A DNA stretch of 64,000 nucleotides from an uncultured Lachnospiraceae bacterium (GTDB lineage Bacteria > Bacillota > Clostridia > Lachnospirales > Lachnospiraceae): contig CAJTPM010000003.1 of NCBI GenBank assembly GCA_910578085.1, forward strand, positions 1-64,000, given 5' to 3'. Position 1 is the first letter of the stretch. The number at the start of each line of letters is the position of its first letter. Position numbers and translations under genes: made by a program. The notes under the pieces are model-generated. The model had not been told where the DNA came from and ran no database searches. It was given only the letters and a program-made list of their open reading frames with translations. This document shows positions 17,013-25,883 of the stretch, piece after piece.

Positions 17013-17864
17013 ATGCGGGTAGTGAAGGTTCTGAATAATTCGCTGGTGCTTGCACTGGATGAAGAGGGCAGGGAAATCATACTGATGGGAAAAGGGATCG
17101 GCTTTCACAAGGCTTCCGGCTATGAGTTCGGGCCGGAGGAGGTGGAGAAAGTGTTTGTGCTGCGGGACAGGTCCATTACCAGAAGTATTATCAGACTGGC
17201 CGCCGAGACAGACAGCGTGTATTTTGAGATCGCCAAGAATGTGATCGATTATGCCATCGATACGTATCACATGAAGCTGCTTGATCATATCTATCTTTCT
17301 CTGACGGACCATCTGGCTTTTGCGGTTAGACGGACAAAAAAGGAGATTATCGTACCGAATTTTTATACGCAGGATATGCAGCATTTCAATCCCAATGAAT
17401 ACCAGGTAGGGCAGTATGCGCTGCAGGTCATAAAGGAACAGACGGGAGTGTTCCTTCCGGAGGATGAGGCCGGCAATATTGCGTTCCATTTCATCAATGC
17501 CCAGGAGGATCATCCCTACAATGAAAAGAACCGGAAAATAAAACAGTTGACAGAGGACGTACTGGATATTGTAAAATACTATTATCAGCTTGTCTATGAT
17601 GAGGATAGTGTGGCTTATTCCAGATATCTGACGCATATCAGACTGTTTGCACAGCGGCTGGTGTCCGGAAAACAGCTGCCGGTGGATGAATCCAGGCTGC
17701 TGTACGATCAGATCGCACAGGTCTGTACTTCCGAGTTCTCCTGTGTGGAACGGGTGAACCGGTTTGTACGGGAGCGGTTTGGCGTGAGTGTGACGAACCA
17801 GGAGGAGATGTATCTGGCGTTACATATTCACAGAGTGCTGGAAGGCGGAAGGATGAAGGAGTAA
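17013..17864 (+). CDS. licT: PRD-domain transcription antiterminator, LicT/BglG family
   Basis: 283 residues from the ATG at 17013, which has GGGGGAGAG upstream and gives the family N-terminus MRVVKVLNNSLVLA; an in-frame ATG at 16992 lies inside the palindrome. An RNA-binding CAT domain (1-60) is followed by two PRD modules with conserved histidines (for example LLDHIYLSLTDHL, and YLTHIRLFAQRL). It binds the RAT at 13223-13250 and prevents leader termination when the sugar is present, under control of PTS phosphorylation. It is in the operon it regulates, so it is autoregulated. Confidence 0.92.
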   Translation: MRVVKVLNNSLVLALDEEGREIILMGKGIGFHKASGYEFGPEEVEKVFVLRDRSITRSIIRLAAETDSVYFEIAKNVIDYAIDTYHMKLLDHIYLSLTDHLAFAVRRTKKEIIVPNFYTQDMQHFNPNEYQVGQYALQVIKEQTGVFLPEDEAGNIAFHFINAQEDHPYNEKNRKIKQLTEDVLDIVKYYYQLVYDEDSVAYSRYLTHIRLFAQRLVSGKQLPVDESRLLYDQIAQVCTSEFSCVERVNRFVRERFGVSVTNQEEMYLALHIHRVLEGGRMKE

Positions 17865-17958
17865 AGCTGATTTCTGTCGAGGCGATGGGCCGGAATCTGA
17901 TGAATCAATGGCGGTCTGTGGCGGGATATTTGTAAAAACAGACGAAAGGGGTAATAAG

Positions 17959-19431
17959 ATGAACAGTTTAATTATCGATATCGGAACATCCAGTATGCGG
18001 GGGATCCTTTTTTCGGAGACGGGGGAGAGGCTTGCCTTTCATCAGGTCATTTATGCGCCGGTGAAATATGAGGACGGACGGATCGAGCAGTCACCGGAAG
18101 ACTGGACGGGATCTCTGGAGAAGATCGTTTCCGCTGTGGCGAAAAAAGCGAAAGAGCAAGCACAGGAGATCGACGCGTTGGCTGTGACGGCCCAGCGTTC
18201 CGCCATCATTCCGGTGGATCGGGAAGGGCAGCCTTTGATGGATACCATCATGTGGCAGGATCGAAGAAATGCGGGCATCTGTAAAGAGCTGGAACAGTAC
18301 AACGATCTGATCTTTGAGCGAAGCGGGGCAAAGATCAATACCGTATTTTCCGGGAGCCGCATGGGGTGGATCTGTAAAAACAGACCGGATGTGTGTGAGA
18401 AGCTGTATAAGTTTGTCAATATTCCGGAGTATGTGATGCATCATATGACCGGGGAATATAAGACGGATGCGACTTACGGGAGCCGCTCCCATCTGATGAA
18501 TCTGCGCACCCGCAGATGGGATCCGGAGATGCTAAAGTTATTTGGAATCAGGGAAGAACAGCTCTGTGAAATCCTGGAACCGGGCAGTGTGTGCGGCCCG
18601 GTGACGGCCGCTTTTGCGGCAAAGACCGGTCTGAGGGAGGGGACGCCTGTGATCACCGCAGGAGGGGATCAGCAGTGTGCGGCCATCGGCCAGGGCGCCT
18701 ATAAAGAGGGAACCCTCTCCCTGGTGGCGGGGACTGGCGCCTTTTTAGTGACAGCCCTTGATGCGGTACCGGAAAAACCGGATCCGCAGTTGATTTTTAA
18801 CTGCTCCTCTGTGGCGGGACATTATATGGTGGAGGCAAATGTGCTGACCTGCTGTTCCGCTTTTGACTGGTTTGGGAAAAATTTCTATCCCTTAAAAGAG
18901 GGAAAGATAGACTATGCCGCCATCAACGAGGAACTGGAAGGACTGGACGGAAAAGTTGGCAGCGTACTGGCGCTTCCCTATTTCCAGGGGCGCAGCACAC
19001 CGCAGTGGAATCCTCAGGCGAAAGCACATTTCGGGGAAATCTCTCTGGCCACAGGCCGGGGCGATATGGTGAAGGGACTGCTTGAGGGGATTTTTATGGA
19101 GATCCGCAACAATATCCTGCTTTTCGGGGAGTATGCAAAGATCGACAGAGCCTATATCAGCGGCGGTCTGACGAACAGCGGGATCATCAACCGGATGCAG
19201 GCGGATGTGTACGGCATGCCGTTGTATCACATGGAGGACAGCGAATCCACAGCTTTTGGCGCGCTGATGGTGGCTTTGACGGGACTTGGAGTATACGGAT
19301 CCATGGAGGAAGCCTTCGCCGCTGTCAGAGGCGGCACGGAGATGAGCTGTTATGAACCGAGGGAAGAGCTGTTTCAGGCTTATGAGGAAAAGCGGGAGCG
19401 GATGAATGGGATGTATGGGAGGCTGTATTAA
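17959..19431 (+). CDS. FGGY-family carbohydrate kinase
   Basis: 490 residues from the ATG at 17959 (GAAAGGGG upstream); an upstream in-frame ATG adds 17 unrelated residues. The N-terminal SLIIDIGTSSMRGILF phosphate-binding loop, VTAQRSAIIPVDREG, and the C-terminal YISGGLTNSGIINRMQADVYGMPL belong to the FGGY sugar kinases (xylulose, gluconate, glycerol, erythritol type). Substrate cannot be read from the sequence. It is unusual next to a beta-glucoside PTS, whose product is already phosphorylated; it may process the aglycone or another sugar. It starts 94 bases after the antiterminator gene, on the same strand. Confidence 0.85.
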   Translation: MNSLIIDIGTSSMRGILFSETGERLAFHQVIYAPVKYEDGRIEQSPEDWTGSLEKIVSAVAKKAKEQAQEIDALAVTAQRSAIIPVDREGQPLMDTIMWQDRRNAGICKELEQYNDLIFERSGAKINTVFSGSRMGWICKNRPDVCEKLYKFVNIPEYVMHHMTGEYKTDATYGSRSHLMNLRTRRWDPEMLKLFGIREEQLCEILEPGSVCGPVTAAFAAKTGLREGTPVITAGGDQQCAAIGQGAYKEGTLSLVAGTGAFLVTALDAVPEKPDPQLIFNCSSVAGHYMVEANVLTCCSAFDWFGKNFYPLKEGKIDYAAINEELEGLDGKVGSVLALPYFQGRSTPQWNPQAKAHFGEISLATGRGDMVKGLLEGIFMEIRNNILLFGEYAKIDRAYISGGLTNSGIINRMQADVYGMPLYHMEDSESTAFGALMVALTGLGVYGSMEEAFAAVRGGTEMSCYEPREELFQAYEEKRERMNGMYGRLY

Positions 19432-19492
19432 GCGGAAATTGAATTGAGTATGGCACGAAATCTGAAATAAGCGAATAATTTTTATGTTTCTG

Positions 19493-19543
19493 TTGACAAT
19501 TGTCTGTAATCGGACTATACTATAAAAAGTCCGATTACAGACA
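19493..19543 (+). promoter_or_regulatory. marR-MATE promoter with overlapping 16-bp palindromic operator
   Basis: TTGACA (19493-19498), 17 bases, TATACT (19516-19521): a near-consensus sigma-A promoter. A perfect inverted repeat with arms TGTCTGTAATCGGACT (19501-19516) and its complement (19528-19543), 11 bases apart, covers the spacer, the -10 and the start site. Binding there would block polymerase. The MarR protein encoded just downstream is the obvious ligand-responsive repressor. Confidence 0.8.
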
Positions 19544-19554
19544 TTTTAATTTGC

Positions 19555-19637
19555 ATAAGCCTGCATGTTTTAAATGCGGACGTTACCTGGTATAAAGCCG
19601 CATGTTTTATATGCGGATGTTACCTGATATAAGCCGG
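19555..19637 (+). repeat. tandem 37-bp repeat in the marR leader
   Basis: Two tandem units of about 37 bp (19555-19591, 19592-19628), plus the start of a third (ATAAGCC, about 19629-19635), lie between the operator and the marR start. Each unit contains a GCATGTTTTAWATGC palindrome followed by TTACCTG. Differences between the units are few. They are in the untranslated leader and each can form a hairpin, so they may affect translation or bind a second factor. Confidence 0.65.
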
Positions 19638-19646
19638 GGGGAGCAC

Positions 19647-20150
19647 ATGGATTCAAAGACACTGGATGCAAGATTAAAGCAGTACAATGACATCACAAAG
19701 GAGAATGACGAACTTTACAGAGAAGCGGCAAAAAAATTCGGGCTGTCGGTGTGTGAATTCTGGATCTTGTATTTTCTGCGTGTGGAGTATGCAAAACCCA
19801 TGCAGAGCGAGATCTGCAGCAGTTTTTATCTGCCCAAGCAGTCAATCCATTCTGCGCTTAAGAAGCTGGAGGCGGACGGCTATATTATGCAGACAGCCGG
19901 GGGAAATAAGAGAAGCAAGCGGATCCTGCTGACAAAACAGGGAGAGATACTTTGCGGGAAAACAGTGGATCATATTGTAAAAGCGGAGAAAGAGGCACTA
20001 GGCAGTTTATCGGAAAAGGAACAGGAGATCTTTATGGATTTATTTGAAAAATATACCGGACAATTTAAAAAGAATATGCAGACGATCCCTGCACAGGCAG
20101 ACAATATGAATAGGCAGGAGGTCGCTGAAAAAGGAGGTAATATCACATGA
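19647..20150 (+). CDS. MarR-family transcriptional regulator
   Basis: 167 residues from the ATG at 19647 behind GGGGGGAG. Winged helix-turn-helix: SEICSSFYLPKQSIHSALKKLEADGYI (recognition region about residues 52-80) and the wing GGNKRSKRILLTKQG. Dimerisation helices lie at both ends. It overlaps the MATE transporter by 4 bp (ATGA), a common drug-efflux pair where MarR represses its own operon; the large palindrome over the promoter supports that. Confidence 0.9.
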   Translation: MDSKTLDARLKQYNDITKENDELYREAAKKFGLSVCEFWILYFLRVEYAKPMQSEICSSFYLPKQSIHSALKKLEADGYIMQTAGGNKRSKRILLTKQGEILCGKTVDHIVKAEKEALGSLSEKEQEIFMDLFEKYTGQFKKNMQTIPAQADNMNRQEVAEKGGNIT

Positions 20151-21601
20151 GAATACAGTTATCGGAACATTTTACCTATCAAAAACTGTTGCGTTTTTCG
20201 CTTCCCACCATTGCAATGATGATCTTCACCTCCATTTACGGTATCGTAGATGGTTTTTTTGTATCCAATTATGTGGGAAAGACGGCCTTTGCAGCGGTGA
20301 ATCTGATCATGCCTTATCTGATGATACAGGGGTGTTTTGGATTTATGATCGGTACGGGCGGCGGCGCACTGGTTGCGAAAACCCTGGGAGAGAGGAAAAG
20401 GGAGACGGCGGACAGGTATTGTACGATGTTAGTCTGGTTTACTGTGATATTAGGCGTACTGATCTCTGTGGTCAGCATTCTGATTATGCGTCCCGTTGTC
20501 CTGTTTCTGGGAGCAGAAGGTGCGATGGTGCGGGAATGTATGATTTACGGCGTGATTATGAGTGCCTTCAATGCGGCTTTTATGCTGCAGTATTTCTTCC
20601 AGAGTTTTTTTGTGGTGGCGGAAAAACCGAATCTGGGATTTGGCATCACCATGGCGGCAGGAATCACGAATATTGTGCTGGATGCTTTGTTTATCGCGGT
20701 ATTTCACTGGGGCGTGGCCGGAGCCGCAATTGCCTCTGTGATCGGTCAGTGTGTGGGCGGCGTGCTGCCGCTTCTCTATTTCGGGAGGCGGCGGGAAGAT
20801 GCGGAAGCAGGCGGGCATAAAGCGGACAGGGACCTTCCGGAAAATACCGGGAAGAATGGCGAAGCAGACAGGGAGCTTTCACGCGGCGGCAGGCGGCAGG
20901 TAAGCAGCTGCTTAAAAAATACAAGCCTTCTGCAGCTGACAAAGGTAAAGATGGAGCCGGGCGTTCTGGTTCGGACCTGCGCAAACGGCTCCTCTGAGCT
21001 GATGTCCAATATTTCCTCCTCCGTGGTGGGAATGCTGTATAATTTTCAGCTGATGAAATATGCCGGGGAAAACGGCATTGCAGCTTACGGGGTGGTGATG
21101 TATACGCAGATGATCTTTTTTGCTATCTATATCGGCTATGCAGTGGGCACATCGCCCATTGTGAGTTACCACTACGGGGCGGGAAATCACGGAGAGATGA
21201 GAAGCCTTCTGCGAAAAAGTCTGCTTCTGATGGCGGGGACAGGGATTGTGATGATGCTGTCCGCCCAGGCCAGCGCCTCTGTGCTTTCGGGAATCTTTGT
21301 GGGATATGATGAAGAACTGCTAGAGATCACAATCCATGCTTTTTTGATTTTTGCCTGTTCTTACCTGCTTTCCGGGGTGAATATCTATGCGTCATCCTTC
21401 TTCACGGCGCTTAACAACGGCGGGATATCGGCGGCCATTTCCTTTTTAAGGGCGCTTGTTTTCCAGACGGGGGCAGTGATTCTTTTACCCCTACTGTTCG
21501 GAATCGACGGTATCTGGTGGGCGGTCACGGTATCGGAGGTGATAGCATCTCTGATCTCGGTCATGTTTCTGGTGGCAAAGAGGAAGAAGTATCGCTATTG
21601 A
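20147..21601 (+). CDS. MATE-family efflux transporter
   Basis: 484 residues, 12 hydrophobic segments in two six-helix halves, with the family N-terminus FSLPTIAMMIFTSIYGIVDGFFVSNYVG (split here: LPTIAMMIFTSIYGIVDGFF). The loop between halves (about residues 220-262) is a long charged insertion rich in Arg, Glu and Gly and is probably strain-variable. It uses ion gradients to export cationic drugs or metabolites. Translationally coupled to marR. Confidence 0.92.
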   Translation: MRIQLSEHFTYQKLLRFSLPTIAMMIFTSIYGIVDGFFVSNYVGKTAFAAVNLIMPYLMIQGCFGFMIGTGGGALVAKTLGERKRETADRYCTMLVWFTVILGVLISVVSILIMRPVVLFLGAEGAMVRECMIYGVIMSAFNAAFMLQYFFQSFFVVAEKPNLGFGITMAAGITNIVLDALFIAVFHWGVAGAAIASVIGQCVGGVLPLLYFGRRREDAEAGGHKADRDLPENTGKNGEADRELSRGGRRQVSSCLKNTSLLQLTKVKMEPGVLVRTCANGSSELMSNISSSVVGMLYNFQLMKYAGENGIAAYGVVMYTQMIFFAIYIGYAVGTSPIVSYHYGAGNHGEMRSLLRKSLLLMAGTGIVMMLSAQASASVLSGIFVGYDEELLEITIHAFLIFACSYLLSGVNIYASSFFTALNNGGISAAISFLRALVFQTGAVILLPLLFGIDGIWWAVTVSEVIASLISVMFLVAKRKKYRY

Positions 21602-21874
21602 AAGGAACTTTTTGCTTTTCTGTTGCTGTGCCGGCGGGGCATTTTACAGGAATCGGAGTGATGGTGAAGCCTGAACTGATACGGTTATAATTTGTTTTGT
21701 CGGCTGTCTGCTTGCCGATATAGTAAGAATATGTTATTGTATAGAAAATTCCGCCGAATCTTAGAGTGTGCTGCAAAGCGCTGCTCTGTCCTGGCGGCGG
21801 TCCTGCAAAGCGGGCGTTGTTTAGTGTTTTGAAATATTCTGTTCAGGAAGGAACAATGGATGATGCAAGGTAAT
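21602..21874. other. intergenic region after the MATE gene
   Basis: 273 bases without a supported gene. I see no strong terminator after the MATE stop and no clear promoter. Short GC palindromes (around 21770-21800) are unremarkable. Confidence 0.3.
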
Positions 21875-22162
21875 ATGATAAAAGCGGCATTTTTTGATAT
21901 TGACGGAACGTTGGCGGCGGTGAAGAGCCATATCATACCGGACAGCACAAGGGAGGCGTTGCGGAGACTGAGAGAAAAGGGGATCAGCTGCATTTTATCT
22001 ACAGGACAGCATCCGCTTGAGGGGGCGGGTTATGTGACGGACCGGATCGAGGAGGATGGGATCTGGAAAGCGCTTGTAAGGCTGGAAATAATTCAGTATA
22101 CCCGTAAAACAGCGCCGTCTGTGCATAGGCAGGGGAATTCTTTCGGGGAGGTGGAATGGTAA
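21875..22162 (+). pseudogene. truncated HAD-superfamily phosphatase (Cof type)
   Basis: The first 50 residues, IKAAFFDIDGTLAAVKSH then PDSTREALRRLREKGI and CILSTGQHPLE, are the start of a HAD IIB (Cof-like) phosphatase with motif I DIDGT and motif II ST. After that the frame leaves the family and stops 45 codons later; motifs III and IV are absent. The normal length is about 260-270. It sits directly before an orphan sensor kinase and seems to be the left edge of a deletion. Confidence 0.7.
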
Positions 22163-22163
22163 A

Positions 22164-23453
22164 ATGACAATACTCAGGGATCTATCCGTGCTGTGGTCGT
22201 TGTTCCATATACTGATTCTGTTCATGATGCTGTATCGTTCCCGCTATCCTCGCAGAAAAACATTTGTTTTTACGGGAATCTGTATGGGGCCGCTGATCCT
22301 GCTGAATATAATGGGAATAGAGATATATGGGACCGAGTTTATGGGCAAGGTCTTTATGTTAACCTGCACGTTGCCAAGTCTTTTATTTTTCTGGTTCATG
22401 TCGAAGGATAAGAAAGGACGGTTTTTCTTTACCTTTTGTCTGGCAGACACAGTGGCACTTTGGATCATAGCCGTGACAAATGTTGCGGATTTTTACCTTG
22501 GGGGACAGCAGTATGTCCTGATGTTCATCGGAAGGCTGCTTCTGTTTCCATTGGCGGAATGGGTGGCGATCCGCTATTTAAGGAAACCATATATGGAGCT
22601 GCAGGAGTCGGTGGCTGAAGGCTGGAAACTTTTTGCAGGGATGACAGCGCTGTATTATATTCTGCTTGCTGTCCATGCCAATTTCCCTGTAGTGATAACA
22701 AAAAGGCCGCAGGAATTCCCGGTTTTTGTGCTGATTCTTTTACTGATGCCCATGACTTACGCAACGATCTTTGCAGCTATGTACCGCCAGCTTTTACTCC
22801 ACAGAAAACGGCAGAGTGAGCGGATCCTGCAGGAGCAGAAGAATACGCTGGAGGCTCAGCTTGATAATCAGCTGAATATCAGGAAGATGAAGCATGATAT
22901 GAAGGGTTATACAGCCACACTTTCCGGTCTGCTGGCAGCGGGGAATATCCAGGAAGCGGTGGAATATCTGGCGGGAGTGGAGAAGAAAATGGACACCCTG
23001 TCCGGGCAGTTCTGTGCCAATCCGTACATCAATGCCACACTGGCCTATTACAGTCGGAAACTCGGGGAGCTTTCAGCAGAGTGCAGGATGGATATACAGG
23101 TGGGGGAGGAGATGCTGCCATATATGGAGCTGTGCCGTATTCTGGCGGACGGGCTGGAAAATGTCTGCGATGCCTTAAAGAAACTTGAGAAGGACAGGCG
23201 GGAGGTTTCGGTGCATATGCGGTATCACAGAGATTATCTGCTGATCAGGATCAGAAATCGTTGTCAGGAAGATCTGTATGTGAAGCGGGGAGAGACGGTT
23301 CCCACAAGCAAGACGGAGAAAGGACATGGTTTCGGGCTTTCCGCCATACAGGAGGCGGCGAACCGGCTTGATGGAGATATGGTTTGTTATACGGAGGATG
23401 GGTGGTTTATGCTGGACGTGATGGTCAGGACTGAAGAGATGGTAGAGAAATAA
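22164..23453 (+). CDS. GHKL-type sensor histidine kinase (AgrC-like), orphan
   Basis: 429 residues. The N-terminal half has about six hydrophobic segments, typical of peptide-sensing kinases. Then a coiled coil leads to the phospho-acceptor region RKMKHDMKGYTATLSGLL, and a GHKL ATPase domain with LENVCDALKK (N box) and GHGFGLSAIQEAANRLDG (G box). This is the HATPase_c_5 group that normally pairs with a LytTR response regulator, but none is adjacent. The gene overlaps nothing and starts 2 bases after the HAD remnant stop. Confidence 0.85.
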   Translation: MTILRDLSVLWSLFHILILFMMLYRSRYPRRKTFVFTGICMGPLILLNIMGIEIYGTEFMGKVFMLTCTLPSLLFFWFMSKDKKGRFFFTFCLADTVALWIIAVTNVADFYLGGQQYVLMFIGRLLLFPLAEWVAIRYLRKPYMELQESVAEGWKLFAGMTALYYILLAVHANFPVVITKRPQEFPVFVLILLLMPMTYATIFAAMYRQLLLHRKRQSERILQEQKNTLEAQLDNQLNIRKMKHDMKGYTATLSGLLAAGNIQEAVEYLAGVEKKMDTLSGQFCANPYINATLAYYSRKLGELSAECRMDIQVGEEMLPYMELCRILADGLENVCDALKKLEKDRREVSVHMRYHRDYLLIRIRNRCQEDLYVKRGETVPTSKTEKGHGFGLSAIQEAANRLDGDMVCYTEDGWFMLDVMVRTEEMVEK

Positions 23454-23618
23454 AAATTTGAGCAGTTTTCTGCTGCCGTTTGTGCTATGATAGTATCAAC
23501 AGGAAGAATGAGTTGTCTTATTCGGCGAACTGTAAAGGTTGTTTATGAATCACAGATTCATAATATGAAAGCTGCATGATAACAGGAAAATGCAGGATCT
23601 GATATAAGGAGAAACAAT

Positions 23619-24767
23619 ATGGCAAACGAAAACAATCAGGAAAATAGAAGTCTTCCTCTGTTTGAGTTACCCTTTGACAGACGAGTGGAGGAAGGATGGA
23701 AACATTTTTTAAAAGAGGAGGCGGAACTCAGGAGGCTGATCGATGAGCGGGCGGACAGCGAGGAGATCAGCGAGCAGCTGGAGATCCTGTTATGTCCTGT
23801 TTTTACGGTGGTGTATGCGGAGGTCGGATTCCATGAGGGGAAATATGATCTGATCCTGAATCTGGAAGGGGACTGGTCCAGACTGTTTCCGTTAGTCTAT
23901 TTTAAGAAACGGGCGCCGAAAGAGGTGCTGGAACTCTGGAATATTCTTGTGGGAAGACAGGCGAGAGATGAAAAGAACGGAGATTTTCAGTTGAAGACAG
24001 GAAATGACCTGGTCAGTGCGGAGGATTTTCAGATCTGGACCGAGTGGCAGGGAAAGGAGGCGAAAGTTTCCATCTACTGCGAAAAACTTCTGCCCCTTCT
24101 GCCGGAGCGGGAGAGCAATGCATACTGGATCGTTTATACGATGCTCGATTATGCGATGGGAGAGCTGGCGGAGATGAAGTATATTGCCGGACTGGAGCTA
24201 TTGCGCGTCCGGAGAGAGGAAAAGGCGCTGATGCTTTCAGAGCTTCTTTCCCATTTTATGGAAAAACTTTCTCTGAGCAGGGAGGAGCTGCTCGATGCAG
24301 AGCGTTACTGTGGTTTATATACAGGATATCAGATGAAGCCCGATGAGGAAGCGCAGGATGGTCTGCGGCGGGATGTGTATGTGGGTTCCAGCGGTTTCCT
24401 GCCTCTTCTGAACGAGTTCTGGCGGGGAGAGAGCCGTATGATGGATACTTTTCACAATGACGGTATTGCGGCAGGGTACTTCTGTTATCCGCTGTATGGC
24501 TTTCAGGGGGAAGACAGAAGTGCGCAGATTCTGGATTACCGGGACGAGATGGCGGAGAAAATAGAAGAGCTGGCAGGAGCGGACAGCTTTGCCTTTATCG
24601 GCGGCGCTTGCGGCATTTATTACGGTTATCTGGATTTTATCGCCTGGGATCTGAAGGCAGTATTGGATGCGGCGGTCTCTGTGTTCGGGGCATCCGGGAT
24701 AGACTGGGTGATGTTTCACAGTTTCAGACAGGATGCGGATGGGATCACGCTGTTTGAAAAAGGATGA
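23619..24767 (+). CDS. conserved hypothetical protein
   Basis: 382 residues, acidic and soluble with no signal peptide or membrane segment. Visible features are a Glu/Arg-rich helical N-terminal third, many aromatic residues, and a Gly-rich stretch FAFIGGACGIYYGYLDFIAWD near the C-terminus. I do not recognise the family. The ATG has a strong ribosome binding site (AAGGAGAAA), it is flanked by 165 bases on the left, and it appears to be monocistronic. No function is proposed. Confidence 0.7.
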   Translation: MANENNQENRSLPLFELPFDRRVEEGWKHFLKEEAELRRLIDERADSEEISEQLEILLCPVFTVVYAEVGFHEGKYDLILNLEGDWSRLFPLVYFKKRAPKEVLELWNILVGRQARDEKNGDFQLKTGNDLVSAEDFQIWTEWQGKEAKVSIYCEKLLPLLPERESNAYWIVYTMLDYAMGELAEMKYIAGLELLRVRREEKALMLSELLSHFMEKLSLSREELLDAERYCGLYTGYQMKPDEEAQDGLRRDVYVGSSGFLPLLNEFWRGESRMMDTFHNDGIAAGYFCYPLYGFQGEDRSAQILDYRDEMAEKIEELAGADSFAFIGGACGIYYGYLDFIAWDLKAVLDAAVSVFGASGIDWVMFHSFRQDADGITLFEKG

Positions 24768-24832
24768 AAATGCTCTGTCACCAATCTGTTTCCAGTGAAA
24801 AAGCGAAGTGTTCCTTTCAGGAACAGGAAGCG

Positions 24833-24902
24833 TAGAGTACAGTAAAAAGAGCAGGAGGACGCGGGCATCCAGGGAATTTCCTGCCGAAGTTATTGTACTC
24901 TA
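24833..24902. repeat. 70-bp palindromic element at the end of the GNAT fragment
   Basis: GCGTAGAGTACAGTAA (about 24830-24845) mirrors TTATTGTACTCTATGC (about 24890-24905), both mismatches being G-U, with a nested GCAGGA/TCCTGC inside. It covers the 3' end of the truncated acetyltransferase gene on the minus strand. It resembles a small REP or MITE-like hairpin rather than a terminator. Confidence 0.5.
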
Positions 24903-25103
24903 TGCGAGAAGAAAGGGGCGCATATTTTCCTGAAGCATAGTTGTAGTAACACCCTGTTTGCGGTATTTTTTTCGTACTGCAACAAATTCTATGTATCCAG
25001 TCGTAACAGGATACTCAAGCAGCCTTTCAAATTCTTCTGCAATACATAAAGCTATGCTATTACGGTCTGTTTCTTGTGCTTTCCTTATATACGCTGTTTT
25101 CAT
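24900..25103 (-). pseudogene. truncated GNAT acetyltransferase
   Basis: 67 residues: IRKAQETDRNSIALCIAEEF at the N-terminus and YIEFVAVRKKYRKQGVTTTML, the acetyl-CoA binding motif A with R/QxxGxx/T-type loop. A GNAT protein is 140-170 residues. Strands beta2-beta3 are missing between the two parts and everything after motif A is cut off by the palindromic element. An internal deletion plus a 3' truncation is the simplest reading. Confidence 0.6.
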
Positions 25104-25168
25104 ATCTACTTTAAATTCCCACCGCTTATGAAAAGTATATCACCTGGGTAAAAGTCTGGCAAGGAGGG

Positions 25169-25239
25169 TTGACAGATGGATTATCCAGATGTATAATTTG
25201 CATTATATATAATTGAAACTATATATAATGCAAATTATA
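25169..25239 (+). promoter_or_regulatory. tetR promoter with 20-bp-arm palindromic operator
   Basis: TTGACA (25169-25174), 17 bases, TATAAT (25192-25197): consensus sigma-A promoter. A perfect inverted repeat has 20-base arms at 25192-25211 and 25220-25239 (inner sequence AATTTGCATTATATATA) with an 8-base spacer. It starts at the -10 box and covers the transcription start. It is most likely the operator of the TetR protein encoded 17 bases further on. Confidence 0.85.
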
Positions 25240-25255
25240 AATGAGGGGTGCAAAC

Positions 25256-25831
25256 ATGCCTGCAATCGCGAAAGTCACAAAAGAGATGATTATAGACGCT
25301 GCCTTTGAAATAGCAAAGGAAATGGGAGCAGAAAACATAAACGCCCGGACAGTTTCGCAAAAACTCAGCTGTTCCACGCAGCCGGTTTTATATCATTTTA
25401 AAAGAATTGAAGATGTCCGCATTGCAGCACATAAAAAAGCAGTCGAATTTCATATTAACTATGTAACAAATATAAGCGGCAAATACGAACGGCCTATGTT
25501 GGAAGTGGGTATGAGACATATTCAGTTTGCCGCAGAAGAAAAAAATCTCTTTCGCTTTTTATTTCATTCAAACTATTATACCAGCGTTTCCCTTTCTGAT
25601 TGGCTTACAGAGGAAAATTTTGGTTCTGTATTTTCTATTTTGAAGAGACAGGCAAAAGCAGATGATCGACAGGCATATAGCATATTTTCTCAGATTTTTT
25701 TAGTAACACATGGAATAGCCAGTCTGCTTGCCGGTAATGCAATAGTTTATGATGAAGCATATTGCATCAGGACATTGTCTCATGCCTATTTTGGAATAAT
25801 GTGTCTGATAAAAGAAGGAGAATCATTGTGA
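25256..25831 (+). CDS. TetR/AcrR-family transcriptional regulator
   Basis: 191 residues from the ATG at 25256 (ATGAGGGGTG upstream acts as ribosome binding site; the ATG at 25241 is part of it). The N-terminal helix-turn-helix is visible in ENINARTVSQKLSCSTQPVLYHFKRIEDV. The rest is an all-helical ligand domain. It is followed at 52 bases by two flavodoxin-fold genes and probably represses the whole set through the palindrome at its promoter. Confidence 0.88.
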   Translation: MPAIAKVTKEMIIDAAFEIAKEMGAENINARTVSQKLSCSTQPVLYHFKRIEDVRIAAHKKAVEFHINYVTNISGKYERPMLEVGMRHIQFAAEEKNLFRFLFHSNYYTSVSLSDWLTEENFGSVFSILKRQAKADDRQAYSIFSQIFLVTHGIASLLAGNAIVYDEAYCIRTLSHAYFGIMCLIKEGESL

Positions 25832-25883
25832 AAAGCATGGAGAACGTAAAATACAGATTGAATCTGCAGAGGAGGAAAACAGT

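Noticed and set aside
16971..17636. Minus-strand open frame of 221 codons over licT
   Set aside because: Shadow of the PRD antiterminator; no family features and no ribosome binding site.
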